DNA of 5,098 bases from Candidatus Kaiserbacteria bacterium (GCA_002401495.1 NVTG01000121.1:1-5098), one strand, 5' to 3'; shown: positions 1 through 5,098, numbered from the stretch's first letter. The notes: generated from the sequence alone by a model not told the origin. Numbers and translations: made by a program.

Positions 1-612
1 GTTTGGGACTTCACTGATCGCGGAGAAGGACTGCGCAACACCACTGACCTACGTGGCCGGTCGGGCATGAAACACGGGCGAGTTCACTGGACCGGAAACT
101 TTGACGAAATTCAAGACTTTGAAAATGATATGCGCGGCGGTTTTGGCGGGCGCGGTTTTTTGACGAATGAAGATTGGCAAGCCACGCAAGACACACTCGG
201 CACAGCCAAAACTGGGCTGAGTCGCGAACTCGATGCACTGGCTACCTATGTTGAATCTCTTACCAGCACACCCGAAAGTCCGTGGCAAACTGCAGACACA
301 AATGAAGGAGAGAAAATCTTTCGCCGCCTCAATTGTCAGTCTTGTCATTCAGGCTCTGCAATGAGTAATTCGACTCTGCAAAACAATCACTTGTTTGACG
401 TCGGCACGATTAAACCGAGCTCGGGACTACGCCGAGGGCAGAAGCTGACCGGCCTCGACACTCCGACTTTAAAAGGAATTTGGTCGAGCGCGCCCTACTT
501 ACACGACGGATCAGCTGCGACCCTGGGAGAGGTTTTCAAACAACACAAGGGAGCCGAACCTCTCAGCTCAAAGCAGCTGACTCAGCTGATTGACTATTTG
601 AAACAGCTTTAA
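1..612 (+). CDS. Di-haem cytochrome c peroxidase-like protein, C-terminal part (5' end outside window)
   Basis: The frame is open from base 1, so this is the last 203 residues of a longer protein; the ATG at 67 is internal, because the preceding residues (VWDFTDRGEGLRNTTDLRG) match the family. Visible motifs are HWTGNFDEIQDFE at about residues 29-41, a haem c attachment site CQSCH at residues 112-116 (334-348), FDVGT at 132-136, and DTPTLKGIWSSAPYLHDGSA at about 152-171. This order is typical of the C-terminal haem domain of the MauG/cytochrome c peroxidase superfamily, including large proteins whose first CxxCH lies just before the WDFT..GEGLRNT segment. That first haem and the signal peptide would lie left of the window. 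Such proteins act in the periplasm in electron transfer or peroxide reduction; the substrate cannot be judged here. A likely terminator follows, so it is probably the last gene of its transcript. Confidence 0.88.
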   Translation, partial: VWDFTDRGEGLRNTTDLRGRSGMKHGRVHWTGNFDEIQDFENDMRGGFGGRGFLTNEDWQATQDTLGTAKTGLSRELDALATYVESLTSTPESPWQTADTNEGEKIFRRLNCQSCHSGSAMSNSTLQNNHLFDVGTIKPSSGLRRGQKLTGLDTPTLKGIWSSAPYLHDGSAATLGEVFKQHKGAEPLSSKQLTQLIDYLKQL

Positions 613-616
613 ACAG

Positions 617-649
617 TGATTGCTGCTGCGCGCTAATCAATTTTGTTTT
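617..649 (+). terminator. Probable intrinsic terminator after the cytochrome gene
   Basis: Bases 617-639 can fold into a hairpin: TGATTGC and GC on the left arm pair with GC and GCAATCA-type complement on the right (nine pairs, with single-base bulges at T624 and T634 and a three-base loop at 627-629). It is followed at once by ATTTTGTTTT (640-649), a T-rich tract as expected for Rho-independent termination. It starts five bases after the cytochrome stop codon. The bulges make the stem imperfect. Confidence 0.5.
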
Positions 650-672
650 CAATCCCTCCAGAAACAGATAAT
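643..672 (+). promoter_or_regulatory. Candidate sigma-70-type promoter for the DUF3011 gene
   Basis: TTGTTT (643-648) and GATAAT (667-672) are separated by 18 bases. GATAAT differs from the TATAAT consensus at one base, while the -35 box matches only three of six. Transcription would start near 679-680 and leave a leader of about 25 bases containing the Shine-Dalgarno. The -35 box lies in the T-tract of the preceding terminator. Seen by eye only. Confidence 0.3.
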
Positions 673-694
673 TCAATCCAAAGAAATTATATTT

Positions 695-700
695 AGGGGG
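695..700 (+). promoter_or_regulatory. Shine-Dalgarno AGGGGG for the DUF3011 protein
   Basis: AGGGGG ends four bases before the ATG at 705. It is G-rich rather than the usual AGGAGG but is the only purine-rich stretch near this start. It supports translation beginning at 705 with the signal peptide. Confidence 0.6.
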
Positions 701-704
701 ATCC

Positions 705-1199
705 ATGAAAAATTTAATATTCTTTGTTTCGATGGTTGGAATTGTTTTACTTTTCAATTCGTCACAGGCCGTTGCCGGTACTGAATCCATCACCTGCCAG
801 AGCTGGCTTAAAGCCTACGTTGAATGTGGAGCATCAGGCAGAATTCGCAGTGCAAGACTCACACGGAAACTTTCCAACTCCTCTTGTCGCCAAGGTACAG
901 ATTGGGGATTTCGTGGTAGCAATATTTGGGTGAACCATGGATGCCGTGCGGTTTTTCAAGTTCGCACAAACGGTGGACCTGGCCCCGGACCACGCCCCGT
1001 TCGCCTCGATTGCGAAAGTATCGGCCACTCTTATCACGAGTGCCGCATTCGCGGACGCATCCGAGATGCTTATGTCACTTACCGATACTCGAATGCTCCC
1101 TGCCAAGAAGGTTATGACTGGGGTTACTGGGGAGACACTCTCTGGGTCGACAACGGTTGCCGTGCAGAGTTCGAAGTTTATCTTCGCCGCAGACGATAA
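705..1199 (+). CDS. Secreted protein with two DUF3011-type four-cysteine repeats
   Basis: This 164-residue protein starts with a clear Sec signal peptide (MKN, a hydrophobic core at residues 4-17, and a probable cleavage at AVA|G after residue 24). Two repeats follow, at about residues 29-86 and 101-158, joined by a Gly/Pro linker (GGPGPGPRP) and ending in four arginines. Each repeat has four cysteines with identical spacing (31/41/61/80 and 103/113/133/152, gaps 10, 20, 19) and the signatures C..G.DWG, WV..GCRA.F.V and GRIR. This resembles DUF3011, a family of exported proteins of unknown function. The even, conserved cysteines suggest two disulfides per repeat, formed in the periplasm or outside the cell (inference). 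The two copies are diverged, so the duplication is old. A hairpin follows the stop codon. The gene appears to be monocistronic. Confidence 0.85.
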   Translation: MKNLIFFVSMVGIVLLFNSSQAVAGTESITCQSWLKAYVECGASGRIRSARLTRKLSNSSCRQGTDWGFRGSNIWVNHGCRAVFQVRTNGGPGPGPRPVRLDCESIGHSYHECRIRGRIRDAYVTYRYSNAPCQEGYDWGYWGDTLWVDNGCRAEFEVYLRRRR

Positions 1200-1215
1200 T
1201 TTAAATTTCTTTAAG

Positions 1216-1267
1216 CTGGTCCCCTAAAACAGCAAAAAAGGGACCAGTAGTACTCGTCCCCGCTTTT
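1216..1267 (+). promoter_or_regulatory. Two mutually exclusive hairpins between the DUF3011 gene and the barrel gene
   Basis: CTGGTCCC (1216-1223) pairs perfectly with GGGACCAG (1240-1247), giving an 8-bp stem with a 16-base A-rich loop. The same GGGAC (1240-1244) can instead pair with GTCCC (1256-1260), extended inside by AGT/ACT across one C-C mismatch. TTTT follows at 1264-1267. The first hairpin lacks a T-tract, so it is not a standard terminator; the second is short but has a four-T tract. It may be a weak terminator for the upstream gene, an mRNA 3'-end protector, or an attenuator for the downstream gene. These roles are inference. Confidence 0.4.
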
Positions 1268-1305
1268 CTGGTGACTTTATCCACGATGAGAAATATCACC
1301 ACAAC

Positions 1306-2262
1306 ATGAAGTACGGATTTTTACTCATTCTTACTGCTATGATCTACTGTCCACACGCCAAATCCTTTATTGGCTTTGGCGTCGACTCGATTGCAATCGC
1401 CAATCAATACATGATGGCTGACCCGCCCATTCCTAAGGTTTTGGAAAACTCTGGTGACTTCCGAGTCGAAGTCAAACCAGCGTATTTCACAGCTCAGCTC
1501 GACGATGCCAACGCCGATGGAAGTTTTGCAGAGACCGGAGAGTTTTCTGGATTCGGGCTCGCATTGAACGTGAATTACGGATTGAGAAAAAATCTCTCTG
1601 CTTATTTTTGGATGGTTGCAGACCGCTTAACTGGTGATTTTTCGGGAGCAACCACAGCCGGAAGCACGGTCGCCAAAGCCACCGGCGTAACCGCGAGTTT
1701 CTACAACATCGGCATCGGAGCGTCTTATCAAGTTTACCAGGGAACAGCATCACTGCAATCCATCACCGTTTTTGCAGGACCGTTTGTTCCGATTTACGAT
1801 TTTTCGCAAAGCTATTCGGAGAGCAATGCTGGCACAAGCGTCGGTGATTTCGATATGAGTTCCACCGAGATCTTTTTTGGATTTTTTATCGGAATACAGG
1901 CCGAATTTATGGTTAAAGAAAATTGGCTTTTAAGCCCTTACATCGCCTTTGCCGATACCTTTGGCGACAAGTGCAGGACCTACAGTGTCGACACCATTCG
2001 CAGCAGCGACACGACGGTCAACTTGGATCAGACCTCCACTCTCGACTGTGGTGGCAATACAAATACGGATCGCTCCAATTCAACTCCAAGACAAATGTTC
2101 TTTGATACGCAAATCGGTGGGCTGGGATTGAATGTGAGTTATCTTCCTTGGTCTGTAACGGTGAACGTGACAGCTCCCTTTATCACTCCGCTGATCATCG
2201 ATCCTTTCTACGAAGACCCGAGGCCGAAAGTCAGTTTAATTACCTTTCAAAAGACTTTTTAA
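1306..2262 (+). CDS. Exported, probable outer-membrane beta-barrel protein of unknown function
   Basis: I do not recognise this 318-residue protein. It begins with a signal peptide (MKYGFLLILTAMIYC), with likely cleavage at AKS|F after residue 20. The mature part has no long hydrophobic helix. Instead it shows runs of alternating polar and apolar residues rich in aromatics and glycine (about 81-107, 129-145, 150-165, 186-216, 266-290), and it ends in Phe (LITFQKTF), as many outer-membrane barrels do. A Ser/Thr/Asp-rich segment at about 219-263 holds the only two mature cysteines (C223, C248), which could form a disulfide in a surface loop. A DxNxDG motif at 67-72 may be a calcium-type turn. 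The ATG at 1306 has no good Shine-Dalgarno, but it is the start that supplies the signal peptide. The next gene converges on it. Confidence 0.72.
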   Translation: MKYGFLLILTAMIYCPHAKSFIGFGVDSIAIANQYMMADPPIPKVLENSGDFRVEVKPAYFTAQLDDANADGSFAETGEFSGFGLALNVNYGLRKNLSAYFWMVADRLTGDFSGATTAGSTVAKATGVTASFYNIGIGASYQVYQGTASLQSITVFAGPFVPIYDFSQSYSESNAGTSVGDFDMSSTEIFFGFFIGIQAEFMVKENWLLSPYIAFADTFGDKCRTYSVDTIRSSDTTVNLDQTSTLDCGGNTNTDRSNSTPRQMFFDTQIGGLGLNVSYLPWSVTVNVTAPFITPLIIDPFYEDPRPKVSLITFQKTF

Positions 2263-2271
2263 AAGACTCAT

Positions 2272-2580
2272 TTAAAGCTGATCAATCTTAATCGAATTCT
2301 GCACACCACACTCACCGCAGCTCACCCGCACAGATGTTTCAGAGAAGCTATCCTCTATCGAAAAGGTCTTTTTACAGTGGATGCAAGGCACATTGTCAGC
2401 CTTCACGTAATACCTCTTTCCAAATTCGATCCATGCAAAGACAAATGATAACAACAAAAATGTCGGCACTAAAACAAAGTGCGCAACCGGTATAAAAATC
2501 GACAAAATGGCAAGACCTAAGAAAAGAGCAAATTTTCCTAGAGCCTTTTTCATGCGCCGTGCACGGCTAACTTCTTGCAT
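2272..2580 (-). CDS. Small two-helix membrane protein with C-terminal zinc ribbon
   Basis: This is a 102-residue protein. A basic N-terminus (RARRMKKALGK) precedes two hydrophobic segments (about residues 14-30 and 31-51). A soluble tail of about 50 residues follows, with two CxxC pairs, C66-IH-C69 and C88-GE-C91, the pattern of a zinc ribbon. The positive N-terminus and two helices predict that both ends, including the ribbon, face the cytoplasm. The start chosen is the ATG at 2580, which has a good Shine-Dalgarno seven bases upstream; a GTG at 2625 would extend the frame into bolA but has no such support. It is the last gene of the helicase-bolA operon, 11 bases after bolA. The function is unknown: the ribbon could bind nucleic acid or protein, or serve only as a structural zinc site. 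It is not a haem protein, since neither CxxC is followed by His. Confidence 0.78.
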   Translation of the reverse strand: MQEVSRARRMKKALGKFALFLGLAILSIFIPVAHFVLVPTFLLLSFVFAWIEFGKRYYVKADNVPCIHCKKTFSIEDSFSETSVRVSCGECGVQNSIKIDQL

Positions 2581-2587
2581 CTGTTGA

Positions 2588-2593
2588 CTCCCT
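2588..2593 (-). promoter_or_regulatory. Shine-Dalgarno AGGGAG overlapping the bolA stop codon
   Basis: On the minus strand AGGGAG lies seven bases before the ATG at 2580, and its first two bases are the last two of the bolA TAG stop (2594-2592). This decides the start of the zinc-ribbon gene and suggests coupling, because ribosomes finishing bolA sit on this site. Confidence 0.75.
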
Positions 2594-2924
2594 ATATAGA
2601 TCCACCCAGAGATCCACCAAGACACTGTGGTGAAACAAAATTAGTTGTCTCTCCCATTTTTCGCCATTCTTCGATGGTATAAACTCGCTGAGTAAAAGCA
2701 TGTACCGGCCCGTCCAATTCTTCTTGAATGATTTCATTCACTTTTCGTTGCCGGTCAATTCGACTCATCTCTGTGAAGAACTCACTGACCAGTAAAAGCT
2801 TGAAATGAGTCTCCGAATTTGCGGGAACAGAGTGCATATGGCTTTCATTTTCAAGCGCCAATACCTCAGGCGTAAATGCCTCTTGAATTTTTTTCCGAAG
2901 GATTGATTCTGTGACGTTACTCAT
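2592..2924 (-). CDS. bolA: BolA family protein
   Basis: This 110-residue protein matches BolA through most of its length: NESHMH at residues 26-31, SETHFKLLLVS at 37-47, the helix RIDRQRKVNEIIQEEL at 55-70, GPVHAFT at 72-78, YTIEEW at 82-87, and the SPxCLGG tail at 98-104. BolA proteins adopt a class II KH-like fold. They are known to pair with monothiol (CGFS) glutaredoxins in binding and handling [2Fe-2S] clusters, and some affect cell shape and stress responses. H75 is the conserved His of the HA[LF] motif; C101 is a further possible ligand. The start is the ATG at 2924, six bases after a GGAG site; a TTG at 2936 overlaps that site and is unlikely. It lies 15 bases after the helicase gene in the same operon. 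The tail carries a small tandem duplication (LGGSLGGS). Confidence 0.93.
   Translation of the reverse strand: MSNVTESILRKKIQEAFTPEVLALENESHMHSVPANSETHFKLLLVSEFFTEMSRIDRQRKVNEIIQEELDGPVHAFTQRVYTIEEWRKMGETTNFVSPQCLGGSLGGSI
2598..2621 (-). repeat. 12-bp tandem duplication at the 3' end of bolA
   Basis: Two adjacent 12-base units (2610-2621 and 2598-2609) read on the minus strand as CTTGGTGGATCT and CTGGGTGGATCT, differing at one base. They encode LGGS twice, in frame, just before the final Ile and stop. Confidence 0.85.
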
Positions 2925-2930
2925 TTTTTT

Positions 2931-2934
2931 CTCC
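2931..2934 (-). promoter_or_regulatory. Shine-Dalgarno GGAG for bolA
   Basis: GGAG on the minus strand, followed by six A residues and then the ATG at 2924. It lies in the 15-base gap after the helicase stop and fixes the bolA start. Confidence 0.75.
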
Positions 2935-2939
2935 AATAT

Positions 2940-4958
2940 CTATTTTACCTTCTGAGCAGCGGCTGCGGTATCCAACTGCGCAAACAAGTCCGACAATTCG
3001 GTTTTTACCTGCTCTTCATTCAAGGGGCGAATTCCGCGCTCGTAAGTAGCAATCAATTTCTCAGGAATCTCTACGACAAAACGAGATGGGGCAATCGGAC
3101 GCAACCGACCAAAACGTCTGCGATTGCGCGCTCGACTCAAGATCAAGCGCTCTTTAGCCCTAGTCAGACCGACATAAAACAGCCTGCGCTCCTCAGAGAT
3201 ATCACTGCCCAATGTTCGATGTGGCAGCAGGTCCTCCTCAACTCCGACAAGAAAAACCACCGGAAACTCAAGTCCTTTGCTCGCATGCAAGGTCATCAGT
3301 TGAATTTCATCTTTTTTCTCATCATCGTCCTCAGAGTCTCGCAGTTCCATCGCGTCGACAAACTTGCGCAGACTTTGCTGGCTCTTGCCGCCCTTGATCA
3401 CAAAGCGATCTAGAACTCGGCAAAAAATTTCGATAAATCGCCAGCGTTTTTGGAAGGCCTCACCGTTTTTACTGTTTTTCAAAATGTAATCTCTGAATCC
3501 AAATGCTTCAACTTCGGCAAGTAAAATATCACCCGCTGAACGAGTATCCTGAATATCGACAACCTTTCGAGCCAACCCCGAAATGATCCTCAAAAACTCG
3601 TCGATGGAATGCCCTGAACTTTCAATGACGTCCGCTTCACGCCAACGACAGATGCCTTTGTAAAAAGAAATTCCATGCTCTTTCGCATAGGCCTCAATTT
3701 TTTCAACGGATACGCCACCAATCCCGCGAGGAGGCGTATTCAAAATTCTTCGTAGAGCAATTTCATTTGGCCTCAGACTGCAGCGCAAATATGCCAGCAG
3801 ATCCTTAGCCTCTTTGCGATCAAAAAAAGCCGTGCCGCCACTGACCTTATGAGGAATATTTGCTTTTCGCAGTTCGGCTTCAAAAAGAGCACTCTGCCCG
3901 TTTGAGCGATACAAGATAGCAATCTCGCTGCGTTTCTGCCCTTTGCGCATGAAGGTGTTCATATCTCTAATCACCCCCTCGCATTCCTCATCCTCATCCT
4001 CATAGACAAAAAGTTCAGGCTTTTCACCCGATTTCGATGCCGGCCGTAGAACTTTATCGTGGCGGTCTTTATTCTTAGTGATCACATTATTGGCTAAATG
4101 AATAATTTCAGGCGTGGAGCGATAATTGGTCTCAAGACGAACGACAGTACAGCCCTTGTACAACTTCGGAAAGCCCAAAATATTCTCAACCTGAGCGCCC
4201 CTCCAGCCGTAAATACTTTGGTCGTCATCTCCGACCACGCCAATGTTATTATGAGCTCCAGTGATCAGTCGAATGAGTTTCATCTGCATTTCGTTTGTGT
4301 CTTGGAACTCATCAACCATGATGTGTTGGTAGTGCTCTTGCAAGCCCTGGCGAATCTCTTCAGAGGATTTTAAAATTTCAATCGGCTTCAACAACAACCC
4401 GTCAAAATCAACAACCCCGAGGTGCCGTAGTCTCTGAATGTACTTTGGCAGAAGAATTTCAGCCATATCTGAATACTCATCTTGAGTTTCAAGATCACTC
4501 TGCCCATAAGTGCGCCAATGACTGATTTTGGCGAGAACCTTTTCCCACTCAAAATCTTTTTTACCACCGACATTCACGTCTTGGCCAAGTTCTTTGATAA
4601 TCGCAGTCGAGTCCGAGGCGCCGAGCACGCCAAAACGCTTCGGCAGCTCTGCAATCTCTGAGTGTTTACGTAGGAATTGTAAACCGAATGAGTGAAAGGT
4701 GCCCGCCCAAAGCTTCAAGGCTTTCTCGCCAAGCTTTGACTTCAAGCGACTTTTCATCTCGCGAGCTGATTTGTTTGTGAAAGTTAATACGCAAATGCGA
4801 GCTGGGTCGATTTTCTCTTCGTCAATAAGACGACCCGTTCTCGATACAAGGACAGTGGTTATACCGGAGCCAGCTCCGGCCAGAATCAACAATGGACCCG
4901 CACAGTGAGCGACAGCCTCGGCTTGCTCAGGGTTCAGGCCATGAAACCAACGAGACAT
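2940..4958 (-). CDS. rep: Rep/PcrA/UvrD-type superfamily 1 DNA helicase with Walker A Lys replaced by Ile
   Basis: This 672-residue protein is an SF1A 3'-5' DNA helicase, a family that unwinds DNA in repair and at stalled replication forks. Motifs in order are: Q motif LNPEQ (8-12), Walker A AGAGSGITT (27-35), Ia LTFTNKSAR (58-66), Ib GTFHS (86-90), II VDEFQDT (215-221), III GDDDQSIYGWRGA (243-255), IV ETNYRST (276-282), V LMTLHASKGLEF (554-565) and VI EERRLFYVGLTRAKE (589-603). Length, the SGGTAFF segment (373-379) and the end soon after PSRFVVEIP fit E. coli Rep (673 residues) better than the longer PcrA/UvrD, which carry a C-terminal Tudor-like domain; a PcrA/UvrD label remains possible. 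The oddity is I33, codon ATA at 4862-4860, where the family has an invariant Lys that contacts ATP phosphates. The ATG has no Shine-Dalgarno and directly follows the TAA of the upstream gene, so its translation is probably coupled. Confidence 0.95.
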   Translation of the reverse strand: MSRWFHGLNPEQAEAVAHCAGPLLILAGAGSGITTVLVSRTGRLIDEEKIDPARICVLTFTNKSAREMKSRLKSKLGEKALKLWAGTFHSFGLQFLRKHSEIAELPKRFGVLGASDSTAIIKELGQDVNVGGKKDFEWEKVLAKISHWRTYGQSDLETQDEYSDMAEILLPKYIQRLRHLGVVDFDGLLLKPIEILKSSEEIRQGLQEHYQHIMVDEFQDTNEMQMKLIRLITGAHNNIGVVGDDDQSIYGWRGAQVENILGFPKLYKGCTVVRLETNYRSTPEIIHLANNVITKNKDRHDKVLRPASKSGEKPELFVYEDEDEECEGVIRDMNTFMRKGQKRSEIAILYRSNGQSALFEAELRKANIPHKVSGGTAFFDRKEAKDLLAYLRCSLRPNEIALRRILNTPPRGIGGVSVEKIEAYAKEHGISFYKGICRWREADVIESSGHSIDEFLRIISGLARKVVDIQDTRSAGDILLAEVEAFGFRDYILKNSKNGEAFQKRWRFIEIFCRVLDRFVIKGGKSQQSLRKFVDAMELRDSEDDDEKKDEIQLMTLHASKGLEFPVVFLVGVEEDLLPHRTLGSDISEERRLFYVGLTRAKERLILSRARNRRRFGRLRPIAPSRFVVEIPEKLIATYERGIRPLNEEQVKTELSDLFAQLDTAAAAQKVK

Positions 4959-5098
4959 TTAGCTGCGATTATGAACGAGTAGTCGAGCCGAGTCCTCAAA
5001 AACAACTTCAATTTTGTTGGTTTTTGATTCCATCACGAAACCCAAGCCAAACTTTGGATGATTGATAGCTGAATCCTTTTCGAACAGACCTTTAACAT
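4959..5098 (-). CDS. Small protein with HPKFGLG/Tudor-like motif, C-terminal part (5' end outside window)
   Basis: The minus-strand frame is open from the window edge to a TAA at 4961-4959 and gives the last 45 residues of a protein. The recognisable part is NHPKFGLGFV, then KIEVVFED, then LLVHNRS and the stop. The spacing suggests a small beta-barrel of SH3/Tudor type. Short proteins ending in HPKFG.G.V...KIEVLFEDG...LVH.R are, as I recall, common in delta-proteobacterial lineages, and the H.K(F/W)G.G.V core also occurs in the C-terminal domain of PcrA/UvrD helicases, which contacts RNA polymerase. The stop codon abuts the helicase ATG with no gap (TAAATG), so the two are surely co-transcribed and probably coupled. 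The N-terminus, and any other domain such as a zinc finger, cannot be seen. Confidence 0.75.
   Translation of the reverse strand, partial: VKGLFEKDSAINHPKFGLGFVMESKTNKIEVVFEDSARLLVHNRS

Noticed and set aside
1..66. ATG at 67 as the true start of the cytochrome
   Set aside because: The frame is open to the window edge, and residues before the ATG (WDFTDRGEGLRNT) belong to the family's conserved sequence.
688..693. TATATT as a -10 box for the DUF3011 gene
   Set aside because: Transcription would start at about 700, inside the Shine-Dalgarno, and there is no matching -35 box.
834..1227. Overlapping frames within the DUF3011 gene on both strands
   Set aside because: The frame at 705 has a signal peptide, regular cysteine repeats and a Shine-Dalgarno; the others show none of these.
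2249..2277. AAAAGACT direct repeats and CTTT...AAAG pairing as a bidirectional terminator
   Set aside because: The repeats are direct rather than inverted, and the possible pairing is only A-T rich with no stable stem.
2370..2386. CIHC in the small membrane protein as a haem c site
   Set aside because: Neither CxxC pair is followed by His, and the two pairs fit a zinc ribbon on the cytoplasmic side.
2581..2625. Longer zinc-ribbon protein starting at a GTG at 2625, overlapping the bolA 3' end
   Set aside because: The ATG at 2580 has a well-spaced AGGGAG. The extra 15 residues lie inside bolA's conserved tail, and the GTG has no ribosome binding site.
2925..2936. bolA starting from a TTG at 2936
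   Set aside because: The TTG overlaps the GGAG that serves the ATG at 2924, and the additional residues MEKK are not part of the family.
3212..4908. Open frames on the + strand across the helicase gene (for example 3212-3413, 4098-4373, 4699-4908)
   Set aside because: They are antisense shadows of a strongly conserved gene, with no recognisable motifs and no supporting ribosome binding sites that I can see.

Overview
The window looks like part of a chromosome from a Gram-negative bacterium. The evidence is a periplasmic-type multi-haem cytochrome, an exported protein ending in a terminal Phe like an outer-membrane barrel, BolA, and good Shine-Dalgarno sites. The small HPKFGLG...LVHNR module and the style of the exported proteins suggest the Bdellovibrionota or an old 'delta-proteobacterial' lineage. 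That placement is inference. I see no mobile element, CRISPR array, tRNA or rRNA.

Layout: the left 2.26 kb is on the + strand. It holds the C-terminal part of a di-haem cytochrome c peroxidase-like protein (1-612, cut by the window edge) and a likely intrinsic terminator (617-649). Next come a secreted protein with two DUF3011-type four-cysteine repeats (705-1199), a hairpin-rich intergenic region (1216-1267), and a 318-residue exported, probably beta-barrel protein of unknown function (1306-2262).

The right 2.8 kb is on the - strand and reads as one tight operon. In transcription order it contains the end of a small HPKFGLG-motif protein (4959-5098, partial), a Rep/PcrA/UvrD-type helicase (2940-4958), bolA (2592-2924) and a small membrane protein with a cytoplasmic zinc ribbon (2272-2580). 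Gaps are 0, 15 and 11 bases. The helicase start directly abuts the preceding stop, and the last gene's Shine-Dalgarno overlaps the bolA stop codon, so translational coupling is likely. The two gene sets converge with only 9 bases between their stop codons.

The most striking observation is in the helicase. Every superfamily 1 motif is intact except that the invariant Walker A lysine is isoleucine (AGAGSGITT, residue 33). It is encoded by ATA, one base change from AAA, and by my reading it is the only ATA among about 50 Ile codons in the gene. If real, the protein should be unable to hydrolyse ATP. If not, it is a sequencing error or a very recent mutation. Second, the partial gene immediately upstream encodes a motif resembling the C-terminal Tudor-like domain of PcrA/UvrD, which this Rep-length helicase lacks, so it may be a detached helicase module. 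I found no clearly new multi-gene system; the rest looks like ordinary chromosomal gene content.
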